A DNA stretch of 64,000 bases, from NCBI RefSeq assembly GCF_014836425.1, contig NZ_JACSQW010000006.1, forward strand, positions 35,266 through 99,265, given 5' to 3'. Origin of the DNA: Limosilactobacillus avistercoris (GTDB lineage Bacteria > Bacillota > Bacilli > Lactobacillales > Lactobacillaceae). Position numbers and translations under genes: made by a program. Under the pieces are notes generated by a model. It was not told where the DNA came from. It saw nothing but the letters and a program-made list of their open reading frames with translations, and ran no database searches. This document shows positions 8,868 through 16,719 of this stretch, in pieces. The number at the start of each line of letters is the position of its first letter. The stretch's first letter is position 1.

Positions 8868-9767
8868 ATGAAAACTGGAACAAAGATCATTACCCTAGAT
8901 AATGGCTACCATCTTTGGACAAATACTCAGGGTGAAGGTGATATTCACCTATTAGCCCTTCATGGTGGTCCCGGTGGTAACCACGAATACTGGGAAGATA
9001 CTGCCGAGCAGTTAAAGAAGCAAGGGTTGAACGTTCAAGTTACAATGTACGACCAACTTGGTTCCCTTTATTCTGACCAACCAGACTATTCGGATCCTGA
9101 AATTGCTAAGAAGTACTTAACTTATGAATACTTCTTGGATGAAGTTGACGAAGTCCGGGAAAAACTTGGACTCGATAACTTCTACCTCATTGGTCAAAGC
9201 TGGGGTGGTTTGCTTGTCCAAGAATACGCTGTTAAGTATGGTCAACACTTAAAGGGTGCCATTATCTCATCAATGGTTGATGAAATTGATGATTACGTTA
9301 AGAACGTTAATGCTCTCCGGGAAAAGACTCTTCCTAAAGAAGCAGTTGACTTTATGAAGGAATGCGAAGCCAAGAACGACTACAGCAATCCAAAGTATCA
9401 AGAATACGTTCAAGTAATGAATGAAAATTACATTGACCGGAAACAACCTTCGAAGCTCTACCACCTTAAAGATATTGGTGGGGATGCTGTTTACAATGCT
9501 TTCCAAGGAGATAACGAATTTGTCATCACCGGGAAGCTAAAGGATTGGCATTTCCGTGATCAACTAAAGAACATCAAGGTTCCTACTCTTGTTACCTTTG
9601 GTGAACATGAATCAATGCCACTTGCAACTGGTAAGAAGATGGCAGAATTAATTCCAAACGCTAAGTTCGTTACCACGCCAAATGGTGGTCACCACCACAT
9701 GGTTGATAATCCAGATGTTTACTACAAGCACCTGGCCGACTTTATTCGTGAATGCGAACAAGCATAA
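8868..9767 (+). CDS. pepI: Proline iminopeptidase PepI (alpha/beta hydrolase)
   Basis: Serine peptidase of family S33, 299 residues, which releases N-terminal proline from short peptides. The oxyanion motif HGGPGG is near residue 32, the nucleophile Ser is in GQSWGGLL, and the C-terminal His is in NGGHHHMV. These are the signatures of lactobacillus proline iminopeptidase (PepI), and the length is normal. No signal peptide is seen. It is monocistronic, with an extended -10 promoter, an operator-like inverted repeat and its own terminator. Together with pepX just upstream it forms a proline-peptide degradation cluster. Confidence 0.93.
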   Translation: MKTGTKIITLDNGYHLWTNTQGEGDIHLLALHGGPGGNHEYWEDTAEQLKKQGLNVQVTMYDQLGSLYSDQPDYSDPEIAKKYLTYEYFLDEVDEVREKLGLDNFYLIGQSWGGLLVQEYAVKYGQHLKGAIISSMVDEIDDYVKNVNALREKTLPKEAVDFMKECEAKNDYSNPKYQEYVQVMNENYIDRKQPSKLYHLKDIGGDAVYNAFQGDNEFVITGKLKDWHFRDQLKNIKVPTLVTFGEHESMPLATGKKMAELIPNAKFVTTPNGGHHHMVDNPDVYYKHLADFIRECEQA

Positions 9768-9772
9768 CAATG

Positions 9773-9817
9773 AAAGACTAGCTCATCCCTTTTTAGGTGA
9801 TTAACTAGTCTTTTTAT
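9773..9817 (+). terminator. Terminator of pepI
   Basis: AAAGACTAG and CTAGTCTTT form the stem, followed by a T-rich tail. Confidence 0.82.
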
Positions 9818-9899
9818 TTATCCATATTCAATTGGTTAATCCGTGATCACATTTGTTATACAATGGGATTGGAAAACTTAAGATTGCGAGGTTTACTTT

Positions 9900-10550
9900 A
9901 TGGCACACCAAATTACTAATTTCATTTTTGATATTGATGGGACCCTCATCAACACTTACGAAAAATACATGCCACCAATGATCGATGTAATGGAAAAGCA
10001 TGGCTACCATGTTCCCAAAGACCAAGTTGATTCATTAAAGCGGAAACTCTTCGGGATTACCGGTGCCGACTCTTTGCGTCAAGCTGGGGTTAAGGAAGAG
10101 GATATTCCAGAAATGGTTGATGAATGGCGGAAACTATCATTTCAACGTGAAGACTTGGTAACAGTTTTCCCTGGAATCAAGGAAATGATTACGGACCTTG
10201 CCGCTCGGCCAGACGCCAAATTAGCAATTGCAACGTCCAAAGTTCGGGAAGACTACCAGGATCACTTTGTAAAAGACTATGATTGGACGAAATACTTTGA
10301 TGTTGCTGTAACTGAAGAATTAACTAGTAAGCATAAGCCCGATCCTGACCCAATCCTGTTGGCGATGGAAAAGATGGGTGCCCATCCCGAAAATTCAGTC
10401 TATGTTGGTGATACCATTAATGATCTGAAAGCTGCCCATAATGCTGGAATCAAATTTGCTGGTGCTTTATATGGTTCATCACAACCCCAAAGTATTCAGG
10501 ATGCTGACTATCCACTTCACGAACCACAAGATTTACTGAAAATTGATTAA
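9900..10550 (+). CDS. HAD-superfamily phosphatase, phosphoglycolate-phosphatase-like
   Basis: Haloacid dehalogenase phosphatase with an alpha-helical C1 cap, 216 residues. Motif I is DIDGT with the nucleophile and acid/base Asp (residues ~11 and 13), motif II is IATSK, motif III is the Lys of SKHKPDPD, and motif IV is VGDTINDL. The closest named groups are PpaX/Gph-type phosphatases or beta-phosphoglucomutases. The substrate cannot be assigned from sequence; there is no linked sugar gene. The start ATG at 9900 follows GCGAGG by nine bases. It stands alone between terminators. Confidence 0.8.
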   Translation: MAHQITNFIFDIDGTLINTYEKYMPPMIDVMEKHGYHVPKDQVDSLKRKLFGITGADSLRQAGVKEEDIPEMVDEWRKLSFQREDLVTVFPGIKEMITDLAARPDAKLAIATSKVREDYQDHFVKDYDWTKYFDVAVTEELTSKHKPDPDPILLAMEKMGAHPENSVYVGDTINDLKAAHNAGIKFAGALYGSSQPQSIQDADYPLHEPQDLLKID

Positions 10551-10563
10551 GAAAAAATATAAG

Positions 10564-10700
10564 AAGCTGGGAATTAACTTTCTCGGAAGGACGGTTGACT
10601 AACCTAGAACGATGAATGATGATGAAATCATCAAAGTCGTTCGTAGCCGAATAGGCTTGCTCCGCTGCGTTAGGCTCGAGTCCCTCAGTTAATTCCCGCG
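10564..10700. repeat. Branched inverted-repeat element downstream of the HAD gene
   Basis: GGGAATTAACT (10569-10579) pairs with AGTTAATTCCC (about 10686-10696) and encloses further hairpins: GAACGA...TCGTTC with TGATGA/TCATCA inside, and GCC/GGC stems. The left part shares GGAATTAACTTTCTCG with the terminator between the response regulator and the aminotransferase remnant (37025-37091). No coding potential is evident. It may be a folded 3' UTR or a small non-autonomous repeat. Confidence 0.5.
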
Positions 10701-10735
10701 ATTAGACTCTATAAGTTCGGAGACTATTAGTGACA

Positions 10736-10778
10736 AAAAGAGGGTGAGAAAAACAAAAAATTTTTTCTCACCCTCTTG
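10736..10778. terminator. Bidirectional terminator between the HAD and DHH genes
   Basis: AGAGGGTGAGAAAA pairs with TTTTCTCACCCTCT, with A-rich and T-rich flanks. Confidence 0.85.
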
Positions 10779-10783
10779 TCTAG

Positions 10784-11863
10784 TTATTTTTTAAACAACT
10801 GTGCCATTTTAGCCGCAACCTCAGGGTCAAGGTTATCCGCAAGGGTTCCGGTATTATTCTCTGCTTTTGATTGTTGGCTATTCTTAATTACCTCAGCTAG
10901 GTTATCGGCAACGGCCTGTTCACCAATCTCAATTGGGTTAATGGTAAGACGGCCACCAGCTGCATCTGCGTGACCACCACCATTAAAGTATTTTTCAGCA
11001 AACTCTGCCACATCCAACTTTCCGTTACTTCTTAACGAAACACTCACTGGACTAATCACCAAAGCAGCATCGACATCAGGATGCTGAATTAATAACTCGT
11101 GGGCAATTTCGGACTTATAGTCATCAGCATAAACTAACCCTAATTGGTGACCATCAATTTTAGTAATCAAGGTATCTTTTAAGTGGCTCTTCAAATACTT
11201 TGCCCGTCGTTCATTAAGGGTCTTAATTAAAAGCTGGTTCTGCTTTGCGTAATCTTCCCAACCAACATTAAATACATTTGCAACAAATGATGCTGAATCT
11301 TGGAGTGGGTAGAACCAAAATAGTTGGTCAAAGTTATCCGCGGCAACTCGTTCTTCTTCACTGATATCAGGATCGTTTTGCCAGTCCCACGTATCATATG
11401 CCCGAATAAGTTCAACCAGGTAATCAAGTTGTTGACGCCGTTCCTCACTTAGGTCCGTAAAGTGAGGCTGTTCTTTTAGCCAATCCCAAACAAGACTCGT
11501 TGCACTTGGATTAATTTTCGGGTTAGCAGGACTAATACTATTGGCAGAATACTGTTCCCGTAACTCTGCTTCCGTCTCGTGGTGATCAAATACTAACCAG
11601 TGATTGGCAAAGTTAGTATTTAACTGTTTAAAGGTGTAATCACTGTCCGGTGTCATGTCCATAATATAAACATCCGTAGCGCGACTTGCTTCTGCGGTTT
11701 GCAACCACTTAGCGAACTCTTCATCGATTCGCCCAGCCCCACAATTTGTAAGATCAAACTCACAATTAGGAAACATCGTCTCTTTGACGGTTTCTAATAA
11801 GAGGGGTGCACCGAACCCATCCAAATCGTTATGTGAGAAAATTTTAATTACCTGATTTGCCAT
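10784..11863 (-). CDS. DHH-family phosphoesterase (NrnB-like nanoRNase/phosphodiesterase)
   Basis: About 359 residues. The N-terminal DHH domain shows HNDLDGFG (metal ligands), DMTPDSD and FDHHET, and the C-terminal DHHA1 domain ends with GGGHADAAGG, which binds the substrate. This arrangement matches oligoribonucleases of the NrnB group or cyclic-nucleotide phosphodiesterases of the DHH/DHHA1 superfamily, rather than RecJ. It is expected to cut short RNA or cyclic nucleotides in the cytoplasm. An ATG at 11875 directly touches AAAGGGA; the ATG at 11863 leaves 12 bases and gives the typical start MANQVIKIFSHNDLDG. Either start is possible. Confidence 0.8.
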   Translation of the reverse strand: MANQVIKIFSHNDLDGFGAPLLLETVKETMFPNCEFDLTNCGAGRIDEEFAKWLQTAEASRATDVYIMDMTPDSDYTFKQLNTNFANHWLVFDHHETEAELREQYSANSISPANPKINPSATSLVWDWLKEQPHFTDLSEERRQQLDYLVELIRAYDTWDWQNDPDISEEERVAADNFDQLFWFYPLQDSASFVANVFNVGWEDYAKQNQLLIKTLNERRAKYLKSHLKDTLITKIDGHQLGLVYADDYKSEIAHELLIQHPDVDAALVISPVSVSLRSNGKLDVAEFAEKYFNGGGHADAAGGRLTINPIEIGEQAVADNLAEVIKNSQQSKAENNTGTLADNLDPEVAAKMAQLFKK

Positions 11864-11988
11864 GATTAATACCATTCCCTTTGCTTTATCCTAATCAATT
11901 ATACAAGATACCTGTACTTATGTCCTGACACTTCACAAACTTCTTGGTATGATTATTATTAGTAAGCATTTAGAAAGGATAAAGTACT

Positions 11989-13230
11989 ATGCAATTATAT
12001 GATTATCGTCATGAGCTAATTGATCTATTGGAAAATACCAGTAACGATCAAGAAAGTCTCAAACAAACGTTACAAAGTTTAACCACTGTTATTAATATTT
12101 TAAACCACTATGAAGATGAAACGCCAAGTCCAGTGACAAAACAGCCAAAACGCATCCCCCATTCTGAAAGTAAGGCCAAGCGACCAACTCCACGAATCCG
12201 TCAAGCAAGTCACTCTTCACTCCTTACGGGACCAGCACATGAAGTTACAACTAGTTCATTAAGCCACCCAGTTACTCCTGAACCTGTTACTGTTGAAACA
12301 GTTTCACAAGAAGAACGCCTTGCCGCTGACGATCTCTACTTGGTCCACCGGAAATTAAGTGGTGCTGAGATTAACCACCGTTACTACAACGAAGCATTAA
12401 TCCACTCCCTTCACTTTCCCCTGGAAGACGGTGATATTGTCCAACTCGACCCACAACAAACAGTCCGCGGCCTCCCATCAATCCGTCGGGTAACTGCTGA
12501 TCACCTTGACGACTATGAACCAGAGAAAATTAAGGTAATCGAATATGCTGAATTAACCAGTGTTCCTGGATCCGACGTTCTTCAGATTAATTCGACACTA
12601 AAAGGAAACTCCATCCTCGATGAAGCCTCCGCAAACACCATTGTCGTTGATCCGTTCAAATTCCCTGGTCGAAACCTTAAAGCTGGCATGGTGATTGACT
12701 ACGCCTACTTCGATCACGGTAACGGTCTTGAAGATGCTAAGAATGGTTCAATTCGTTGGATCCACGAAAAACAAGACTTTGATACGACTAAGCAACCTGC
12801 AAAGCCAAAGCAAGTTAAAAAGGTTGCCCACCCTCGCCATGATTATGAGAAAAAATTAGATTACGATTTGAAGCAACGAATTGTTCTCGTAATTACTGGT
12901 GATCGGGAACGTTCACAAGAATTAAAGGCGGTTGTCGACAAGCACCACGGTCTTTACCACGCTCTCGATGCCTCCATGGAAGATAAGGTTTCTAGTAGTA
13001 AAATGAAACGGGAAATTCGTGACGCCGACTTTGTTGTGGTCTGCATTGATAAGATTCATCACCGGATCAGTCAACTCGCTAACCACCATGCAAAACGTTA
13101 TGAAAAGCCATTGGCAATCGCTAATACAACAACAAATACCGCTGTTGAGCGAGCAATTGCGCGTGCTTTGAATGGCGACCCTGCCTATGCACAAACAAGC
13201 GAAGATATGGCTAATTACCAGGAAAAATAA
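11989..13230 (+). CDS. DUF2325 domain protein of unknown function
   Basis: A 413-residue soluble protein. The N-terminal ~50 residues are predicted helical (MQLYDYRHELIDLLE), followed by a basic, Pro/Ser-rich linker (residues ~45-110), a middle part without a recognised fold, and a C-terminal ~110-residue DUF2325 domain beginning RIVLVITGDRER and including DADFVVVCIDKIHH. DUF2325 has a Rossmann-like appearance, but no enzymatic function is known. The gene is monocistronic; a good promoter of the next leader begins only about 20 bases after its stop. I cannot assign a role. Confidence 0.7.
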   Translation: MQLYDYRHELIDLLENTSNDQESLKQTLQSLTTVINILNHYEDETPSPVTKQPKRIPHSESKAKRPTPRIRQASHSSLLTGPAHEVTTSSLSHPVTPEPVTVETVSQEERLAADDLYLVHRKLSGAEINHRYYNEALIHSLHFPLEDGDIVQLDPQQTVRGLPSIRRVTADHLDDYEPEKIKVIEYAELTSVPGSDVLQINSTLKGNSILDEASANTIVVDPFKFPGRNLKAGMVIDYAYFDHGNGLEDAKNGSIRWIHEKQDFDTTKQPAKPKQVKKVAHPRHDYEKKLDYDLKQRIVLVITGDRERSQELKAVVDKHHGLYHALDASMEDKVSSSKMKREIRDADFVVVCIDKIHHRISQLANHHAKRYEKPLAIANTTTNTAVERAIARALNGDPAYAQTSEDMANYQEK

Positions 13231-13248
13231 AAAAATTCTAAAAAGTTG

Positions 13249-13575
13249 TTGACTTTTATTAAAAACTATTTAGAATAATAAACAACAATTTAATTATTCG
13301 ATCGCAATGAGAAAGAAGAGTAAATTAGCGATAGCCATTAGCGAGTCTCGTTAGGTGGAAGGAGACAGGTTCAACGTTAATCGAAAATCACTTTCGAGCT
13401 TAAGTCTTAATTCATAGTAAGACTTAATGGTAGCACCCATTAACGTGCCAGCGTATCGCCCAGTCCCGGGCCGTACGTGTAAGGTATTATCAGTAATGAT
13501 GATACGAAGATAGGGTGGTACCACGCTCGAGCGTCCCTTAACCAAAGTAATTTTGGTTAAGGGACTTTTTTGTTG
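13249..13575 (+). promoter_or_regulatory. Isoleucine T-box leader of brnQ
   Basis: A promoter TTGACT (13249-13254), 16 bases, TAGAAT (13271-13276) starts a T-box leader. Stem I has GAAAG/CTTTC below and TTAGCG/CGTTAA above the specifier loop. The 5' loop side carries AGTA, and the 3' side reads GAAAATCA just before CTTTC, so the specifier is ATC (Ile, 13387-13389) followed by A. The antiterminator T-box GGGTGGTACCACGC lies at 13513-13526. The terminator GTCCCTTAACCAAA/TTTTGGTTAAGGGAC plus T run is at 13533-13572. Uncharged tRNA-Ile should therefore switch brnQ on. Confidence 0.9.
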
Positions 13576-13626
13576 GGATCAAAGCAATTATTTAATGCTT
13601 TTTATATCCTAGGAGGGAATTTAACT

Positions 13627-15006
13627 ATGCAGGATTTAACAACAAAAAAGTTAACATTTAAGCAATACTTAGTTGTTGCTTCGTTACTGTTTGGGCTATT
13701 CTTTGGTGCCGGGAACTTGATTTTCCCGCTTCACCTTGGCCAGTTAGCTGGTGCGAATTGGGGCCCAGCTGCTCTTGGTTTCTTAGTTACCGGGGTCTTA
13801 CTCCCGTTACTTTCCGTTCTTGCCATCGCTGTTACTCGTGCTGAAGGAGTTTACGATGTTGGTCGGCCACTTGGTGCAGCATTTGCCCTAGTCTTCATGG
13901 TTTTGATTCACGCTACCATCGGTCCTTTATTCGGGACTCCCCGGACAGCAACCGTTTCGTTTACTGTTGGGGTTGCGCCATTCGTTCCAAAAGCTGCTCA
14001 AGGCTGGTCACTATTGCTTTTCTCAGCAGTATTCTTTGTCTTAGCATTTGCCTTTTCTTACAAGGAAAACAGCATTCTTTCAAACGTTGGTAAGGTTTTG
14101 AATCCTGTCTTCCTGGCACTTTTATTCTTAGTCTTCGTTGTTGCATTTGCTAATCCGTTGGGTAGCCCAGCTAGTGCACCAGTAACCAGTGCCTACGTTC
14201 ACAGTGCTGTTACTAATGGTTTCCTTGAAGGGTACAACACAATGGATGCTCTAGCAGGTCTTGCCTTTGGGGTTACTGTTGTTACCGCAATTAAGGGGAT
14301 GGGCGTTCGTCGTCCAGGTGCCGTTTCAAAGGTTGTTACAAAGTCTGGTGTTCTCGCAGTTAGTGCCATCGGTTTCATCTACCTTCTCCTAATCGTCCTT
14401 GGTGCAATGTCACTTGGTCGCTTTAAGGTTTCACCTGATGGCGGTGTGGCTTTCAACCAATTAGTTAACGCTTATGCAGGTGCATTTGGTCAAGTTGTTT
14501 TAGCATTCCTATTAACTGTTACTTGTTTAACTACTGCTGTTGGTTTAGTTGCTGCTTTTGCTCAAGACTTCCACAAGCACTTCCCAAAGGTTAGCTACCA
14601 TACCTGGTTAGCACTTAGCTGTCTCGCTTCATTCTTAACTGCTAACTTCGGTTTGGACCAAATCATCGCTTGGTCAACACCAATGTTAATGTTCCTTTAC
14701 CCATTAGCAATGGTCCTAATCGTCCTTTCTGTTGCTTCACCACTTTTCCATCGTGATGGTGTTGTCTACTTCTTCGTTGTCCTCTTAACTGTGGTTCCAG
14801 CACTTGGTGATATGGTCGTTGCTTTCCCAGCTGTTGTAAGTCAAAGCTCATTTGGCCTCTGGGTAGCTGGTGTGCGGAAGATGTTGCCACTCGCTTCCAT
14901 GGGACTCTCGTGGGTAGTTCCAGCCCTTGTTGGTTTAGTTGTTGGTCTCGCATTCCACTTCTTCCGGCACAACCAAGTTAACGTTAAGCAGACTGAGGTT
15001 GATTAA
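13627..15006 (+). CDS. brnQ: Branched-chain amino acid transporter BrnQ (LIVCS family)
   Basis: Sodium-coupled branched-chain amino acid uptake carrier of about 459 residues with 12 hydrophobic segments. The N terminus after MQDLTTKKLTFKQYL shows the family hallmark SLLFGLFFGAGNLIFP. An upstream in-frame start at 13570 lies in the T-box terminator; the ATG at 13627 with AGGAGG 11 bases before it is chosen. The isoleucine T-box directly upstream fits the role and predicts induction on isoleucine starvation. It ends at a strong terminator. Codon use is typical of the highly expressed genes in the window. Confidence 0.92.
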   Translation: MQDLTTKKLTFKQYLVVASLLFGLFFGAGNLIFPLHLGQLAGANWGPAALGFLVTGVLLPLLSVLAIAVTRAEGVYDVGRPLGAAFALVFMVLIHATIGPLFGTPRTATVSFTVGVAPFVPKAAQGWSLLLFSAVFFVLAFAFSYKENSILSNVGKVLNPVFLALLFLVFVVAFANPLGSPASAPVTSAYVHSAVTNGFLEGYNTMDALAGLAFGVTVVTAIKGMGVRRPGAVSKVVTKSGVLAVSAIGFIYLLLIVLGAMSLGRFKVSPDGGVAFNQLVNAYAGAFGQVVLAFLLTVTCLTTAVGLVAAFAQDFHKHFPKVSYHTWLALSCLASFLTANFGLDQIIAWSTPMLMFLYPLAMVLIVLSVASPLFHRDGVVYFFVVLLTVVPALGDMVVAFPAVVSQSSFGLWVAGVRKMLPLASMGLSWVVPALVGLVVGLAFHFFRHNQVNVKQTEVD

Positions 15007-15046
15007 TCTAGTAATCGTCATTAATTAAAAACTCCAAATCTAAAAA

Positions 15047-15086
15047 GCTCAGTTCAGGATGTTATCATTCTGGACTGAGTTTTTTA
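15047..15086 (+). terminator. Terminator of brnQ
   Basis: GCTCAGTTCAGGAT pairs with ATTCTGGACTGAG, followed by TTTTTT. Confidence 0.85.
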
Positions 15087-15110
15087 CATGATGAATGTGT
15101 TTGTTCTAGG

Positions 15111-15235
15111 CTACATAGCTAAGAGCTGCCCGCCGCGACCGCAACTTCCGCCTAGCTATCCCGTCCTTGATTGTAACCAATCATCGTCCGGGATTTTCTA
15201 GTGCTCAGTTGCTAGTTCGTCACGGCTCACACTCT
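15111..15235 (-). repeat. Palindromic intergenic repeat, copy B (type I)
   Basis: A type I copy: GCAAC pairs with GTTGC, CCCG with CGGG and TTGATTGT with AATCA. The outer CGCGAC/GTCACG stem has one C-A mismatch. It ends GGCTCACACTCT. Its last bases overlap the TAG stop of the minus-strand glucosaminidase (15234-15236), so on that strand the element starts at the stop codon as TAG-AGTGTGAGCC. Confidence 0.78.
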
Positions 15236-15827
15236 ATTTGTCATACCTCTCCAGTCCAAACTTTTGGATGGCGTAGATGAGTTTGTTGGCATAGTTAGGA
15301 TCGGTGGCGTAACCGTTCTTTTGGAGTTCTTGAGCGGCTTTTCGGTAATTGGTATTGGTGCGGACGCCATCGAAGCGGTGGTGATTATCCTTAGTTCCAT
15401 TAACAATAATATTAGTGTGAGCCTTAATTGAATCATCCCAGGTTTGGTAAACGGCAAAATACTGAGGAATGTACCGTTGCTTACCATTAATGTTTTCAAT
15501 CGTGTACATTCTAACCTTATCTTCGCCCTTGCTTGCCTTCATCCCAAACAAGTTGTTGTACTTATTGCCGAGCCGACTATTCCCCCACTGGGACTCTAAT
15601 CCGGCTTGAGCAATCGTGATGCTTGCTGGAATTCCATACTTCTTTTGTTCACGCTGGGCTGCGGGTGCAACCTGGGAAACAAATTGCTTGACGGTCATGT
15701 TTTGGTCATGAATTTGTCGTGGGTAACCTGATAACGGACTATTTTTAATTGTTAACCCACAAATCGTAAAGACGACAACAAGAAAAACGATTGTAATTGC
15801 AGAAATAATTTTGGTTTCTTTTTTCAT
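15234..15827 (-). CDS. Membrane-anchored glucosaminidase (peptidoglycan hydrolase, GH73)
   Basis: A 197-residue protein with an N-terminal signal anchor (KKETKIISAITIVFLVVVF) and one compact glucosaminidase domain. The catalytic Glu lies in AQAGLESQWGNS, followed by NNLFGMKAS and YFAVYQTWDDSIKAHT, all typical of the N-acetylglucosaminidase (GH73/LytG) family. It should cut peptidoglycan glycan chains outside the cell. The length is that of a single-domain enzyme without LysM or SH3 cell-wall-binding domains. It is monocistronic, and its stop codon overlaps a palindromic repeat. Confidence 0.88.
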   Translation of the reverse strand: MKKETKIISAITIVFLVVVFTICGLTIKNSPLSGYPRQIHDQNMTVKQFVSQVAPAAQREQKKYGIPASITIAQAGLESQWGNSRLGNKYNNLFGMKASKGEDKVRMYTIENINGKQRYIPQYFAVYQTWDDSIKAHTNIIVNGTKDNHHRFDGVRTNTNYRKAAQELQKNGYATDPNYANKLIYAIQKFGLERYDK

Positions 15828-15895
15828 ATATATTCCTCTTTAACTAAAGTATTCGCGCTTATTATAAACAATCATTTATTATAAAGCGAGAGGTC

Positions 15896-16678
15896 TTAAG
15901 ACTTCTTTAATAAGTCCTTCTTGACATCATTAAAGTGCTTTGTATCGGTAACCTTCATCTTTGGGAAGCTCTTAATCAGCCGCCGTTGGTTCCAAGAAAG
16001 GTGCTGGTTAAACCGTCGTGCATCTTCACTATCAATAATCTCTGCTCGCCAATTAGCCAGCCGCTGCTTTAAGCGATGTTCTTCAGCAGGTTTGGCTTCT
16101 TGAATCAGTTGATGCAAATGTTCAAGCCGTTGATTAATCCGGTTATCCCATTGCTTAGTAGATGTATGAAGCTGGTGGACACTGAACATTGTTAAAACCG
16201 TATCAGTGCCCATTACAAGAACGATTATGACAGCCAGCCAACCGTGTGTCCGTGCTTCTTCCCAATTAATTATTCGCTGGATAAACGGTTGGATGAACTT
16301 AACTAAGAAAACAACACCGATTCCCCAAAACAGTGATATTTCTGGAGCAACTCGTCCTTGGATGTTTCCTTTCAGTTTAGAATAATCCCAAAGTTTCATA
16401 TGAAAAGCTTTCTCCAAAAAGAGACTCGTAAAATATTCAAAGATACTAGCAACGATAAAGCCAACAATAAATAAGAGAATCAAATTATTTTTAACGGGTT
16501 CCGCTGTAATTAAAATCGTGGTAACAGCAAACCCATAGACTGGACAATATGAGCCGAAAAGGAAGCCACGGTAGGCGTAGTGATGATCCTTAATCGAACA
16601 ATAGAAGGTTTCCCATAACCAGCCAATTACTGAATAGGTAAAAAATAAGACAATAATTTCTGAAATTGAGTAATGCAT
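15896..16678 (-). CDS. CmpB-like (PF06541) integral membrane protein
   Basis: About 260 residues. The N-terminal ~160 residues contain four to five membrane helices with the family pattern SVIGWLWETFYCS and YRGFLFGSYCPVYGFA. This family is annotated as putative ABC transporter permease CmpB, but its function is not known. The C-terminal ~100 residues are charged and helical, and probably cytoplasmic. The ORF is open to 16702, but the ATG at 16678 (MHYSISEI), 10 bases after GGGAGG, is the better start. It may be cotranscribed with the upstream ABC-F gene, which ends 18 bases before the open frame. Confidence 0.7.
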   Translation of the reverse strand: MHYSISEIIVLFFTYSVIGWLWETFYCSIKDHHYAYRGFLFGSYCPVYGFAVTTILITAEPVKNNLILLFIVGFIVASIFEYFTSLFLEKAFHMKLWDYSKLKGNIQGRVAPEISLFWGIGVVFLVKFIQPFIQRIINWEEARTHGWLAVIIVLVMGTDTVLTMFSVHQLHTSTKQWDNRINQRLEHLHQLIQEAKPAEEHRLKQRLANWRAEIIDSEDARRFNQHLSWNQRRLIKSFPKMKVTDTKHFNDVKKDLLKKS

Positions 16679-16719
16679 AGTCCGGCATCCTCCCTTCATC
16701 AATTATTGTCTCATATTTT

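Noticed and set aside
12922..13194. A 90-codon minus-strand frame opposite the DUF2325 gene
   Set aside because: It is antisense to a clear coding region; no start signal or family match is visible.
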